DNA of 64,000 nucleotides from Hyphomicrobiales bacterium. GTDB lineage: Bacteria; Pseudomonadota; Alphaproteobacteria; Rhizobiales; Rhizobiaceae. Position numbers and translations under genes: made by a program. Position 1 is the first letter of the stretch, and each line of letters starts with the position of its first letter. Below, in pieces: positions 7,868 to 16,591 of this stretch. The notes beneath the pieces were generated by a model. The model was not told the DNA's origin and made no database searches. It saw only the letters and a list, made by a program, of their open reading frames with translations. The stretch is from positions 186,001-250,000 of the forward strand of contig UCJU01000007.1 in the NCBI GenBank assembly GCA_900472925.1, in the 5' to 3' direction.

Positions 7868-9115
7868 TCAGGCTGGCCTTTTCAAAGCGGTTGCTGCGAC
7901 CAGAATGTCATTGAGCTTTTGATAATAACCAGACGCCTCCGACGTCCCCCTGAAACCGTCAATCCCGGGAAAATGGGTGTCTCGCTCAGACCACCAACGG
8001 GAATGCCCTATCGAAATCGCTCGGTTCAGAGTATCGGCAAGGCCGTCTTCCCGCTCAGGATCATAACACCAGCCTGTTCCCAGGTCCCGCAGGATTTCAG
8101 GCGTGCCACCGCGCTCCGTGCCGATAACAGGAACACCATAGGTCGCAGCTTCCATTAGGATCAGGCTTTGTGGTTCGTGCCAACGGGACGGAACGACGAT
8201 AACGTCGGAGACTTTATAGACTTCTTCGGGCGGCACAAATCCGAGAAACCGGATCGGCGCATCACCCGCTAGTGATTTCAGCTTTCGCTCATAATCGTCT
8301 CGCCCACGCCCTGCGACCAGAAGTGTCGCCGGTTCGGATTGCGGCAATGTCACGAAGGCACGAATGAGATCTTCGATACCCTTTTCTTCCGCAAGAGCTC
8401 CAAGATATCCCAAGGTAAAATGATCGCTCGTACTTGTTTTTCGACCTACCAATGGTGCGTGAAAAAGGGCTTCACTGCGATTGGCGTTCAAAAGCACATG
8501 CCAGTCCGCTTGCGGCAGAACGCCGTTACGCAAAAAACGCTGACGCAACGCATCACTGACTGAGATCGCTGTGACGCCATCACCCTTGCTGGATTTGATG
8601 CGTGCGGTCAGAATCCGGCATTCGAGGCAAGGCTTCTCACAGTTGCCGGAACTGCGAAACATGCTCGATTTCGGGCAAAGCAAAGCATAGTCATGCAAAT
8701 GCAGACAAAGCGGAATGTTGAGTGCGCTCGTGGCTTCGAATATTGCGGGCTGCATCCTCGCCGAATTGTGGGCGTAAACCAGATCGACTTTCTCGCGCGC
8801 CAGCAATTCTTTGACTTCACGTGCAGATGTTGCACCAAGCGCGCTGCGAATATGCCAGGCCAATTTGGCCAATTTTCCAACAGCCGGTTTGCGCGGTCCG
8901 GGAAGATAACTGTTATGCCAATTGACCCGTAAAACGCGGATGCCATCCTCATTGGTCGTTTCACCGGGAGGTGCGATACCGTCGCCCTCAAGACCGAGAG
9001 AAAGAATGAAGACATCGTGGAGGCGCGAAAGCTCGACCGCACACATGCGTGCCACGATCTCCGCTCCACCCTCCTCTTGGGGCGCGAATGTCTGAGCGAC
9101 GATACAGATCTTCAT
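7868..9115 (-). CDS. Family 4 glycosyltransferase (GT-B fold)
   Basis: This 415-residue GT4 enzyme has the N-terminal acceptor domain (MKICIVAQTFAPQEEGGAEI) and a donor-binding domain with LGYLGALAEEKGIEDLIRAF, VVPSRWHEPQSLILMEA and a late VIGTERGGTPEI, i.e. the usual EX7E-type signature region. A Cys-rich insert (GNCEKPCLEC) lies around residue 160. It transfers a sugar from a nucleotide donor onto the lipid-linked repeat unit at the cytoplasmic face (inference from family and locus). It is clearly paralogous over its full length to the oppositely oriented gene at 11690-12925. Confidence 0.85.
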   Translation of the reverse strand: MKICIVAQTFAPQEEGGAEIVARMCAVELSRLHDVFILSLGLEGDGIAPPGETTNEDGIRVLRVNWHNSYLPGPRKPAVGKLAKLAWHIRSALGATSAREVKELLAREKVDLVYAHNSARMQPAIFEATSALNIPLCLHLHDYALLCPKSSMFRSSGNCEKPCLECRILTARIKSSKGDGVTAISVSDALRQRFLRNGVLPQADWHVLLNANRSEALFHAPLVGRKTSTSDHFTLGYLGALAEEKGIEDLIRAFVTLPQSEPATLLVAGRGRDDYERKLKSLAGDAPIRFLGFVPPEEVYKVSDVIVVPSRWHEPQSLILMEAATYGVPVIGTERGGTPEILRDLGTGWCYDPEREDGLADTLNRAISIGHSRWWSERDTHFPGIDGFRGTSEASGYYQKLNDILVAATALKRPA

Positions 9116-9207
9116 CGGTTTCGCTTTTTCTCCATCACGCAGTCATCATTCCACACAGCATGGGCCAAGCGTTGTCCCATCTTATTTCAGCAAGGGTAAA
9201 CATAGCA

Positions 9208-10275
9208 TCAAACACGAGACATTGCGCGAATCAGAGCCGTGGCACTTCTGTCCCACGAAAATTCAGCTGCGCGCGCATGACCGCGCTCTATCATCGTGGC
9301 GCGAAGATCAGGATTTGCGAGAAGCCGTTCCACGGATTTGGCAATGTCGTGAGCGTCGTTCGGGTCAAAATACAGCGCCGCATCACCACAAACTTCGCGC
9401 GCTGGTTCGATGCTGGACGATAGAACCGGGCAACCCAGAAACATCGCTTCAAGAGGAGGGATACCGAACCCCTCATACAGACTTGGAAAAAGCAGCGCGG
9501 CGGCATTCGCGTAAAGCGCTACAATCTCTTCGTCGGTCAGACGTCCCGTGAATATAACGCGGTCGGATGCGGGAGCGACATCATGCTTTGTCTTGAAAAC
9601 GGCAGATGCGGCAGCGCCCACGACCACGAAATGCGGCGCACGCTGTCCCATCAGGCTGATGGCCTCGATAGCCCGCATGATATTCTTGTTCGGCGTGGGC
9701 GATCCTACGAAAAGCACATAGGCGTCAGACGTCAAATTCAAGCGTTGCAGCACAGCCTCGTTACCCGTGATGGATGCCATATGTTCACAACTATTGGCGA
9801 TGACGGAGACATTTTTGGCGCCGATTGTTTCAGCCAACTCGCGTTTGGAAAATTCCGAAACGGTTGCGATGTGGCTGCGTCGCGCCAGCAGAAATCCAAG
9901 CGTGCCGTGGACTGCGCGATAAAAACGCGAAAAATTCTCCGGCGTGCGAAAAATCATCGCATCGTGAATGACCGTCAGGCTTTTACCATGAAGAACCGGG
10001 CCGCTATTACACAGATTGACCAACTTGCCGCGACGTGACGCTTTAAAAAGCTGCGTCTGTTCCCACACATGGCCAGTCAGTCCCCCTACATGCCGCTGCT
10101 TGATCGCAGACAGTTCGAGGTCCAGCACGGCATTTTCAGGTGCAAGCAGAACCCATTCCTCGACGCTCCCTTTCGAAATGAGGTGCAGATCCAGTGCCTT
10201 GACGATTTCGCGCGCGAACCGCTGAACGCCACTGGTTTTTTGAGACAGGAAACGGCCATTGATGAAGTTGGTCAT
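9208..10275 (-). CDS. Family 4 glycosyltransferase
   Basis: This 355-residue GT4 enzyme begins MTNFINGRFLSQKTSGVQRF, a start typical of mannosyl- or rhamnosyltransferases that act early on O-antigen or exopolysaccharide units. Its donor domain includes VLFVGSPTPNKNIMRAIEAI, FPSLYEGFGIPPLEAMFLG and EVCGDAALYFDPND. Its first four bases overlap the end of the upstream gene (10272-10275, ATGA type), so the two are translationally coupled and work in the same pathway. Sugar specificity cannot be read from sequence. Confidence 0.85.
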   Translation of the reverse strand: MTNFINGRFLSQKTSGVQRFAREIVKALDLHLISKGSVEEWVLLAPENAVLDLELSAIKQRHVGGLTGHVWEQTQLFKASRRGKLVNLCNSGPVLHGKSLTVIHDAMIFRTPENFSRFYRAVHGTLGFLLARRSHIATVSEFSKRELAETIGAKNVSVIANSCEHMASITGNEAVLQRLNLTSDAYVLFVGSPTPNKNIMRAIEAISLMGQRAPHFVVVGAAASAVFKTKHDVAPASDRVIFTGRLTDEEIVALYANAAALLFPSLYEGFGIPPLEAMFLGCPVLSSSIEPAREVCGDAALYFDPNDAHDIAKSVERLLANPDLRATMIERGHARAAEFSWDRSATALIRAMSRV

Positions 10276-11378
10276 GCGATCCTGCGCTGCTCAACGGGCC
10301 AGTCACCCACTATGCGGCGGTAGAGTTGCATGAGTTCTTCAACTGTCCGCTCACTTCTGTAACGCTCCATGAAACGCACGTATCCAGCCGCTCCCATCCA
10401 CGTCCAGTCCTCGGAGCGACGAGACGCAATTGCCGCAGCCAGCGCCTTGTCATCACCCGCAGGGAACAGAATCCCCGTCTTTCCGTCGTCGACCAGCGAC
10501 TGCAGACCACCAACCGCAGAGGCAATGACAGGCTTGCGAGACCGCATAGCCTCCAGCGCCACAAGGCCAAAGCCTTCCCAGCGCGACGGCATTGCAACGA
10601 CATCACACACGGCCATATGGCCAGCAATATCTTCAGACGACCGCCATCCCAGCAATTCCACGTTATCTGGCAAAGCGTTTCTCAAATCATTCTTCGTCGT
10701 GACATGCGCGCCGATGACCCGGAACACAGCCTTAGTTTTCAGCTCCTCTGCCGCGCGCAACAGGATATCGACGCCTTTTTGACGATCAAGCCGACCGACG
10801 AACAAAACTTTCGTGCGGGTATCGACCCATTCTGTGGGTACCGCGGCCGGAAGTTGAGACGATATGCCATTTTCTATGACGACCATTCGCTTTGCCGGGA
10901 TGCCCGCCTTCAAACCCTGCTCATATTCGTAAGCAGATATGGCGACGATCTTATCGGCGAGCGGAGATAAAATGCGCTCCGCCCAGCGAGCGGGATGACG
11001 AAAATAACCGAGCGTTTCCATGTCGAACACCCAACCGTGCGGGCAATAGACAACGGGCGGAAATTTTCCGGGTATCGCTTTGATGACGCGCACGATCCCT
11101 CCTGCAAGGGTGGAGTGGGCGTGGATGAGATCGGGCTTGAAGAGCTTCACCTCGTTGAAGACCGTACGGGCAAGTGCCGGAAGCGATGTCAGTCGCTTGC
11201 GCCGAACAAACGTGGCGATAGAAGACGTCGGAGTGTTCTTGAGAAAAGAAACATGGGCGTCTGGTACGATAACCCTGACGTTGTCAGCGCCCAAAGCGCT
11301 GATCTGGCTTGGAACTATCTCGTTGAAATAGGTCGCGGGGCCACCGGGCATGGTCTCAAAAACGTGCAAAATCCTCAT
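10272..11378 (-). CDS. Family 4 glycosyltransferase
   Basis: This 368-residue GT4 enzyme starts MRILHVFETMPGGPATYFNEI. The donor domain contains VLFVGRLDRQKGVDILLRAAEEL, MPSRWEGFGLVALEAMRSRK and PVIASAVGGLQSLV, the E-x7-E region of retaining GT4 enzymes. The frame is open from 11390, but ATG 11378 is preferred because GAGGTGG lies just upstream of it. It overlaps the next glycosyltransferase gene by four bases and heads a leftward run of three glycosyltransferases and the hydrolase. Confidence 0.85.
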   Translation of the reverse strand: MRILHVFETMPGGPATYFNEIVPSQISALGADNVRVIVPDAHVSFLKNTPTSSIATFVRRKRLTSLPALARTVFNEVKLFKPDLIHAHSTLAGGIVRVIKAIPGKFPPVVYCPHGWVFDMETLGYFRHPARWAERILSPLADKIVAISAYEYEQGLKAGIPAKRMVVIENGISSQLPAAVPTEWVDTRTKVLFVGRLDRQKGVDILLRAAEELKTKAVFRVIGAHVTTKNDLRNALPDNVELLGWRSSEDIAGHMAVCDVVAMPSRWEGFGLVALEAMRSRKPVIASAVGGLQSLVDDGKTGILFPAGDDKALAAAIASRRSEDWTWMGAAGYVRFMERYRSERTVEELMQLYRRIVGDWPVEQRRIA

Positions 11379-11689
11379 GATCCACCTCATTTACGGCATT
11401 GGATCGGTTACGATCTGCCCTTTCAAAAAACTTAAATCTCAAATTCCTTAATCAACACGGAACATTAGGATGAAAAAGATCGAATGCTTGCACTCGACTT
11501 GATTATATTGAGTCTCGTGCAACTCAGGAACGTTATCGGCGCAACTCAGACAATCATTTTATTTTGATGTCACGCCATACAAACTACGTGTTCAGGTATA
11601 GTTGTGTTCAATATATTTAAATGGTTGTCGAGACATAATTACGATGAAGGTAATGACATTGCCTGTCTCGCAAATAAAGGTCAGCGGAC
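11379..11689. promoter_or_regulatory. AT-rich divergent regulatory region with direct repeats
   Basis: This 311-base gap lies between two divergent glycosyltransferase genes. It contains two direct copies of G(T/C)GCAACTCAG at 11517-11527 and 11539-11549, starting 22 bases apart (two helical turns). The core GTGCAACT also occurs on the minus strand at 7815-7822, before the hydrolase gene. This suggests a shared regulator of the polysaccharide genes; no gene is seen here. Confidence 0.4.
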
Positions 11690-12925
11690 TTGAAGATCTG
11701 CATCGTATCGCAAACTTTCGCCCCACAAGAGGAAGGCGGCGCGGAAATCTCCGCGCGTCTGGGTGCGATGGAGCTTGGCCAGCGACACGATGTCACCGTA
11801 CTGGCATTGGGGAAACAAGGCGATCCCATCGCGCCGCCCGGTGAAACCCGTTTGCAGGGTGGCATTCGCGTTGTGCGCCTTGCATGGAACAACAGCTACC
11901 TACCGCTGCCGCGGAAATCGTCGGCGGGATTTCTACGCCGTGCCAACTGGCATCTGCGCACAGCCATGGGTGCACTGTGTCCCGAACAACTCACGCAATT
12001 CCTGGTCAGGGAAAAGTTCGACCTCATCTATGCGCAGAACTCGGCCTATATGCAGCCAGCCCTCTTTATCGCTGCGCGCAAGGCGAATATTCCGATCTGT
12101 TTGCACTTGCGGGACTATGGCCTCCTTTGTCCCAAAACCAGCATGTTTCGCGGTGGGGACAATTGCGAACGGCCATGTATGGACTGCTCGATATTGACAC
12201 GTCGTGTGCGGGAAATGAGTGGCGCCGACATGACGGTGATTGCCGTCAGCGATGCTCTTCGGCAAAGGTTTCTGAACAATGGTGTTTTGCAAGATGCCAA
12301 CTGGCATGTGATGCACAACACCAACTCCACCGAAAATATATTCGATCGATCCTTGGTCGGCAGGCGTCAAGCCTCGGCGCCGGTCTTCACCTTCGGCTAT
12401 CTCGGTGCGGTCTCCGAAGAAAAAGGCGTGAGTGATCTTATCCGGGCATTCGTGTCTCTGGCCGAAACCAAAGAAGCCAGGCTCATCATCGCAGGACGGG
12501 GGCGCGAACGCGACGTCGTTAAGATGAAACGGCTGGCAAATGGCGCACCTGTTGAATTCAAAGGTTTTATCCGGCCTGAAGACGTCTATCGAGAGGCCGA
12601 TGTGATCATTGTGCCGTCGCGATGGCACGAACCGCAAAGCCGCATTCTGGTGGAGGCACCTGTTTACGGCGTCCCGGTCATCGGCACGACGCGCGGCGGA
12701 ACAGCGGAAATCATCAAGGAACACAAGACAGGTTGGGCTTACGACCCTCACAAACCGAAAACCCTTGCCGACCTCATGGCAAAAGCATTGTCTATGGGAC
12801 AGGCAGCATGGTGGGGCAACAGGGATAAGTTTTTCCCGGGCATCACAAGCTTCCAAGGCACGGCAGAGCAGTCCGGCTACTATCAGCGCCTGGAGCGGAT
12901 CCTGCTGACTGCCGCCGGGCAGTAG
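11690..12925 (+). CDS. Family 4 glycosyltransferase, inverted paralogue of the gene at 7868-9115
   Basis: This 411-residue GT4 enzyme shares long blocks with the 7868-9115 protein: MKICIV-QTFAPQEEGGAEI, the Cys-rich insert (GDNCERPCMDC), ISVSDALRQRF-type motif, VPSRWHEPQSRILVEA and QGTAEQSGYYQRLE. Start is TTG at 11690, aligned exactly with the paralogue's ATG and preceded by AAAGG. Gene duplication with divergence would give two transferases for similar linkages. It is the first gene of a rightward pair with the polymerase gene. Confidence 0.85.
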   Translation: MKICIVSQTFAPQEEGGAEISARLGAMELGQRHDVTVLALGKQGDPIAPPGETRLQGGIRVVRLAWNNSYLPLPRKSSAGFLRRANWHLRTAMGALCPEQLTQFLVREKFDLIYAQNSAYMQPALFIAARKANIPICLHLRDYGLLCPKTSMFRGGDNCERPCMDCSILTRRVREMSGADMTVIAVSDALRQRFLNNGVLQDANWHVMHNTNSTENIFDRSLVGRRQASAPVFTFGYLGAVSEEKGVSDLIRAFVSLAETKEARLIIAGRGRERDVVKMKRLANGAPVEFKGFIRPEDVYREADVIIVPSRWHEPQSRILVEAPVYGVPVIGTTRGGTAEIIKEHKTGWAYDPHKPKTLADLMAKALSMGQAAWWGNRDKFFPGITSFQGTAEQSGYYQRLERILLTAAGQ

Positions 12926-13031
12926 CGTGTCACGCCAATATAGCTAACAGCTTCTTAACCGATTTCTGCGACGGTCGACCAACCGGCTTCTATGCCGCCT
13001 CCTGCACGGTGCGTGGGCTATAAGGTTTGAC

Positions 13032-14330
13032 ATGTCCCATCTGGCTTGGCTCATATTCATCATCGGCTGGTTGGTTTTCCTGCTCTATTACGTCAGCTCG
13101 TTTTACAAATGGGGCGTGCTGACCTTCTCCTCCTATTTCTGGATTCGTTACAACGTCCTGCCCATTCTGGTCATGTCTCCCTTCGCGGCATCCGACAAGA
13201 ACATGGAAGCGGTGGGAGATTCCATCTACATCATCCGCGACTATATAGATGAAGCCTTTTATCTCTCGGTTCTCGGCGTGGTCTTCGTCCTGGTGGGGAT
13301 GGGACTGGCGACATTCAGCTCGGGAAAGAGCGCGGTGTTTACCTTCGTGGAGAAAGGCTACGCGTTCTGGCAAACCAAACCGGGCGTGTGGATTTCTCTC
13401 GCCGTCATCATCGTCGCGACACTGGGCCTGATTGCGCTGGGTGTCCGACCATTCGAAGGTCGACAGTTTTCGTTTGAAAACACGTCGTTGCGTCCTGCCA
13501 TCAATCTCTATTCCGTCATCCTACCGACGATCACGTTGAGCTTTCTGGTCTACGGCTTCGGTTATAGCCGTTTCTTTGTCGGTGCGGGTCTGATGTGCAG
13601 CGCGCTTGGCCTGATGATAGGAACGCGCGGAGCCAGCATCGAAACCCTGTTCGTGTTCGTCGTCTGCCTGATCATCGTGTACCGCTACAAGAACCTTGCA
13701 GCCTTCACGTTGTCGATCGTCGGCTTCGTGACGATTGCAATCGTCATCGGCATTTTACGCTCGACGGCAGATGGAAATGACAGCGTCGATATTCTGCAAA
13801 CCGTTTCCTATCAAATATTCTACGGAAACAATTTCTCCGACTTCCGCGACTACGCCTGGATCTTGAGCGGTTTCGATGGTCATTTCTACCACGGCATGAC
13901 CTACCTCGCCGGCTACACGGCTCTGGTGCCGTCCTTCATTAGCGAGTTTAGAAATGACTTTCGCATGGGCATCATCACCAGCACCCTTGCCGGGCTTGAT
14001 CCGCAATTTCACGCCGGTCTTCGCCCTACCCTGTTTGGTGAGGCCTATCTGAACTTCGGCATCCCGGGTGTCGTCTTCATCGCGACGCTGTTCGGCTATT
14101 ATTTCGGCAAGCTGCAAATGTGGGTCCATGACAATCTACAGCCCAATCGCATGGGTCTGCGAAAAGTCGCCTGCGGCTATATCTCGTTCCTGTTTCTCTT
14201 CAACGCCGTGTTCACGCCCGGATTTTATTATGTCTACGTCGTGGTCGCCTGGCTGACGGGCGGCATCGTCCTGTCATACCTTCTCGATACACCCGTACTT
14301 CAAAGCAAGGCAGCGGCCTCCAAGAAGTAG
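13032..14330 (+). CDS. Wzy-type polysaccharide polymerase (O-antigen polymerase-like)
   Basis: This 432-residue integral membrane protein has about ten hydrophobic segments, starting MSHLAWLIFIIGWLVFLLYY, and a large loop around residues 255-350 with GFDGHFYHGMTYLAGYTALV and GLRPTLFGEAYLNFG, a pattern usual for Wzy polymerases (the loop sits in the periplasm). It would join lipid-linked repeat units in the periplasm. Sequence conservation in this class is low, so the call rests on topology, the loop motif and position between glycosyltransferase and flippase genes. It converges with the next gene, whose stop begins two bases after its own. Confidence 0.75.
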   Translation: MSHLAWLIFIIGWLVFLLYYVSSFYKWGVLTFSSYFWIRYNVLPILVMSPFAASDKNMEAVGDSIYIIRDYIDEAFYLSVLGVVFVLVGMGLATFSSGKSAVFTFVEKGYAFWQTKPGVWISLAVIIVATLGLIALGVRPFEGRQFSFENTSLRPAINLYSVILPTITLSFLVYGFGYSRFFVGAGLMCSALGLMIGTRGASIETLFVFVVCLIIVYRYKNLAAFTLSIVGFVTIAIVIGILRSTADGNDSVDILQTVSYQIFYGNNFSDFRDYAWILSGFDGHFYHGMTYLAGYTALVPSFISEFRNDFRMGIITSTLAGLDPQFHAGLRPTLFGEAYLNFGIPGVVFIATLFGYYFGKLQMWVHDNLQPNRMGLRKVACGYISFLFLFNAVFTPGFYYVYVVVAWLTGGIVLSYLLDTPVLQSKAAASKK

Positions 14331-14331
14331 A

Positions 14332-15246
14332 TCACTCCACACCGGTTCGAAAACGGCCCTGTGGCGGATTTTTCCAGAACGTTCCAAGCCACGCATCTGT
14401 CGATGGGGGCCTGAAGGCACCGAAGCCGGAGGTCGGGCTGAAGGTCATTTCCCCGAACAAAGGACCGGATGGCTTGTCATAGAAATCGATACGGACGAAT
14501 TCAAAGCCCTGCGCCAAGGTACGCGCCGCCTGTAAAATCTCTTCCAGATGCGGCGGCCGGGGAAGATCGCCTGTCTCCAGCGGATAATAATGTCCGAAAT
14601 CAAGCTTGTTCCAATGCTCGTCATAGAAGCAGCGCCGGTGGTCGGTGAAACGCGCCGTGTCGATCTGGATGCAGGGAATATCATTCTCGAAGCAGAACAG
14701 CTTGTAATCGACCGGCGCTTCGCCGCCCTCCCCGATAAAAGGCTCGATAAAGATTTCCGGCTCGATATGATTGTACCATTCTTCCGCCAGCCGCCATGCG
14801 GTGCGTCCCGCAAGCCAGACGTCGCATTGCTCTTTTGCGCCAATCAGATCGTCCGGTCCATAGACGAAGATGTTGCGATCCGACCCGTGATTGACCTTGA
14901 TGACATAGGGAAATGGCAGCGGTGGGCAATCACTGAGGCTCTTGCCACGCCACAGCGTTGGCGTGACCCATTTCTCCCCTAAAACCTTGGCGACATGGGC
15001 CTTTACCGCGATCTTGTCGCTGAGCATGATGAGGCGCGGATCGGACTGCGGACCAGTCCAGGCAATCTTTCGGGCGGCCAGATGCTCGTTCAATGTTTTG
15101 GGATTGTCGAGATCGGCCCATAATTTGTGATAGCGATAATACTGCAATTTCGTCGCCTGCTTGATTGGCAGGCTTTGAATAGCGGCGTGGTACAGCTTTT
15201 TGAGAATACGGCGTCCTGGTGAATGCCGGGGCTGGTCGGATCCCAT
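14332..15246 (-). CDS. TupA-like ATP-grasp family protein
   Basis: This protein of ~304 residues has the TupA-like ATP-grasp pattern: KLWADLDNPKTLNEHL, DKIAVKAHVAKVLGE, FPYVIKVNHGSD (ATP-binding Lys and loop), EPEIFIEPFIG and FVRIDFYDKPSGPLFGEMTF (Mg/ATP ligands in RIDFY..GEMTF). Members lie in capsule and exopolysaccharide loci and are thought to attach or modify amino-acid or sugar substituents; the reaction here is unknown. The frame is open to 15384 and would overlap the flippase gene; ATG 15246 removes the overlap, although its ribosome-binding site is weak. It lies downstream of and in line with the flippase gene. Confidence 0.75.
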   Translation of the reverse strand: MGSDQPRHSPGRRILKKLYHAAIQSLPIKQATKLQYYRYHKLWADLDNPKTLNEHLAARKIAWTGPQSDPRLIMLSDKIAVKAHVAKVLGEKWVTPTLWRGKSLSDCPPLPFPYVIKVNHGSDRNIFVYGPDDLIGAKEQCDVWLAGRTAWRLAEEWYNHIEPEIFIEPFIGEGGEAPVDYKLFCFENDIPCIQIDTARFTDHRRCFYDEHWNKLDFGHYYPLETGDLPRPPHLEEILQAARTLAQGFEFVRIDFYDKPSGPLFGEMTFSPTSGFGAFRPPSTDAWLGTFWKNPPQGRFRTGVE

Positions 15247-15289
15247 GGGTTCAATAGCCTCTTGAAACAATTGCTCAATAAAACCGGAT

Positions 15290-16582
15290 TTATGATCGTG
15301 AGGCGCGCCATAGCAGCGCGCTCGATATGGACGCCGTGACAAGTGCTGTGAAAAACGCCGATAGACCTGCCCCGATAAAACCAAAGGTGCTGATCAGAAG
15401 AAAGCTCATGCCGATAGACAGAAGGACGCTGGAAAGATTGACGAATGCGTAATGTCCGTCTTTGCGCAAGCTGTTGAGGCCCAGCCCCATCAGATCGGTG
15501 CAGGACCGAACAACCGCCGTCAGAAGCAGCAGTGCAAAAATACCCTGATGCTGACCAAGCTCCGGCATCTTCATCAGGTGCACGAGAATATTACCGCTGA
15601 CGAAAATGGCCGCACCCAGTCCGAAAGCGACAGCGGCAGTCTTGGTAAACTGCCAGATCATCACGCTGCGCCACTCCTTCATGGAGCCGGTATTGTAGGC
15701 CTTGAAGAGTGCCGGAATCGCAACCTGTAGGACCGCCGTCGATATCAATGTTTGCAGGGCGTTGGCGAGCGACCAATAGAACGTATAAACGCCTGTCAGG
15801 GAGAGCGTGAGCAGCAGCGAGACAATGTAGCGATCCGCGTAAACCAACCCGACATTGCTGATGTCGCTGATGTAGATCAACCACGCTTTTCGCATGCGTT
15901 TTCTCACCCAACGCATCCGCATCCGTGCCTGCAGAATGCGTCTGAACGGCCATTGCCGCAGAAAACTCACAAGAGCGACAAGCATGAGGATGTAGCCGAG
16001 GCTCCATGCGACCATGATCGTTTCTATATTGCGGAAAGCGTCAAACGCCAGACCAAGACCAATGGCTGGCAAAATCCACGACGATGTTCTCAGGAAGAAC
16101 AAAACATTGGCCTGGCTCGACATTTCCTGCGCAATGAGCGGCACATGGATGTCGCAGGAAATCGTTTCCAGCCAAACGACAAGGAGAATAAGAAAGTATA
16201 GCGGCACGACCGCGTGCCCCATAAACTGGGCCACAATCAAAGCAATTGCCGTCATCGCTGCAAGCGATGTAACCGTTACAAGCAATCGCGTCTTCATAAA
16301 GACACCCGCAATGCCGGTTGTTTTGCCACTGACGTCGCGCGCGATGAAATAATTCAAGCCCCAGCCAAGAGCGGCTGGTGCGGCATTCACCACACCGAGC
16401 GCAAGACCATAGATACCCGCGGCCTCCAGACCCATGAATTTGACGATGTAGAAGGACAGCGCGAAGCGCAGGACAAGCGTAGAACCGCGAAGTCCCATAT
16501 TGAAGATGACATTGATGCCTGTGAGAGAACGACCTTGCAGAAAAGGAATGCGCATGGCTGTCCGATTGTTGTTTTCAGCCAA
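15290..16582 (-). CDS. Wzx-type polysaccharide flippase
   Basis: This 430-residue protein has about twelve hydrophobic segments, as expected for a MOP-superfamily Wzx flippase. The N-terminal part (GLRGSTLVLRFALSFYIVKF, GLEAAGIYGLALGV) resembles the polysaccharide-biosynthesis PF01943 type. Wzx moves lipid-linked repeat units across the inner membrane for Wzy. The gene lies ten bases downstream of the co-polymerase gene and is transcribed with it. The initiating polyprenyl-phosphate sugar transferase and the outer-membrane Wza channel are not in this window. Confidence 0.8.
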   Translation of the reverse strand: MAENNNRTAMRIPFLQGRSLTGINVIFNMGLRGSTLVLRFALSFYIVKFMGLEAAGIYGLALGVVNAAPAALGWGLNYFIARDVSGKTTGIAGVFMKTRLLVTVTSLAAMTAIALIVAQFMGHAVVPLYFLILLVVWLETISCDIHVPLIAQEMSSQANVLFFLRTSSWILPAIGLGLAFDAFRNIETIMVAWSLGYILMLVALVSFLRQWPFRRILQARMRMRWVRKRMRKAWLIYISDISNVGLVYADRYIVSLLLTLSLTGVYTFYWSLANALQTLISTAVLQVAIPALFKAYNTGSMKEWRSVMIWQFTKTAAVAFGLGAAIFVSGNILVHLMKMPELGQHQGIFALLLLTAVVRSCTDLMGLGLNSLRKDGHYAFVNLSSVLLSIGMSFLLISTFGFIGAGLSAFFTALVTASISSALLWRASRS

Positions 16583-16591
16583 AATCAGTCC

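Noticed and set aside
15247-15384. 46-residue N-terminal extension of the ATP-grasp protein
   Set aside because: It would overlap the flippase gene by 95 bases and resembles translated shadow sequence.
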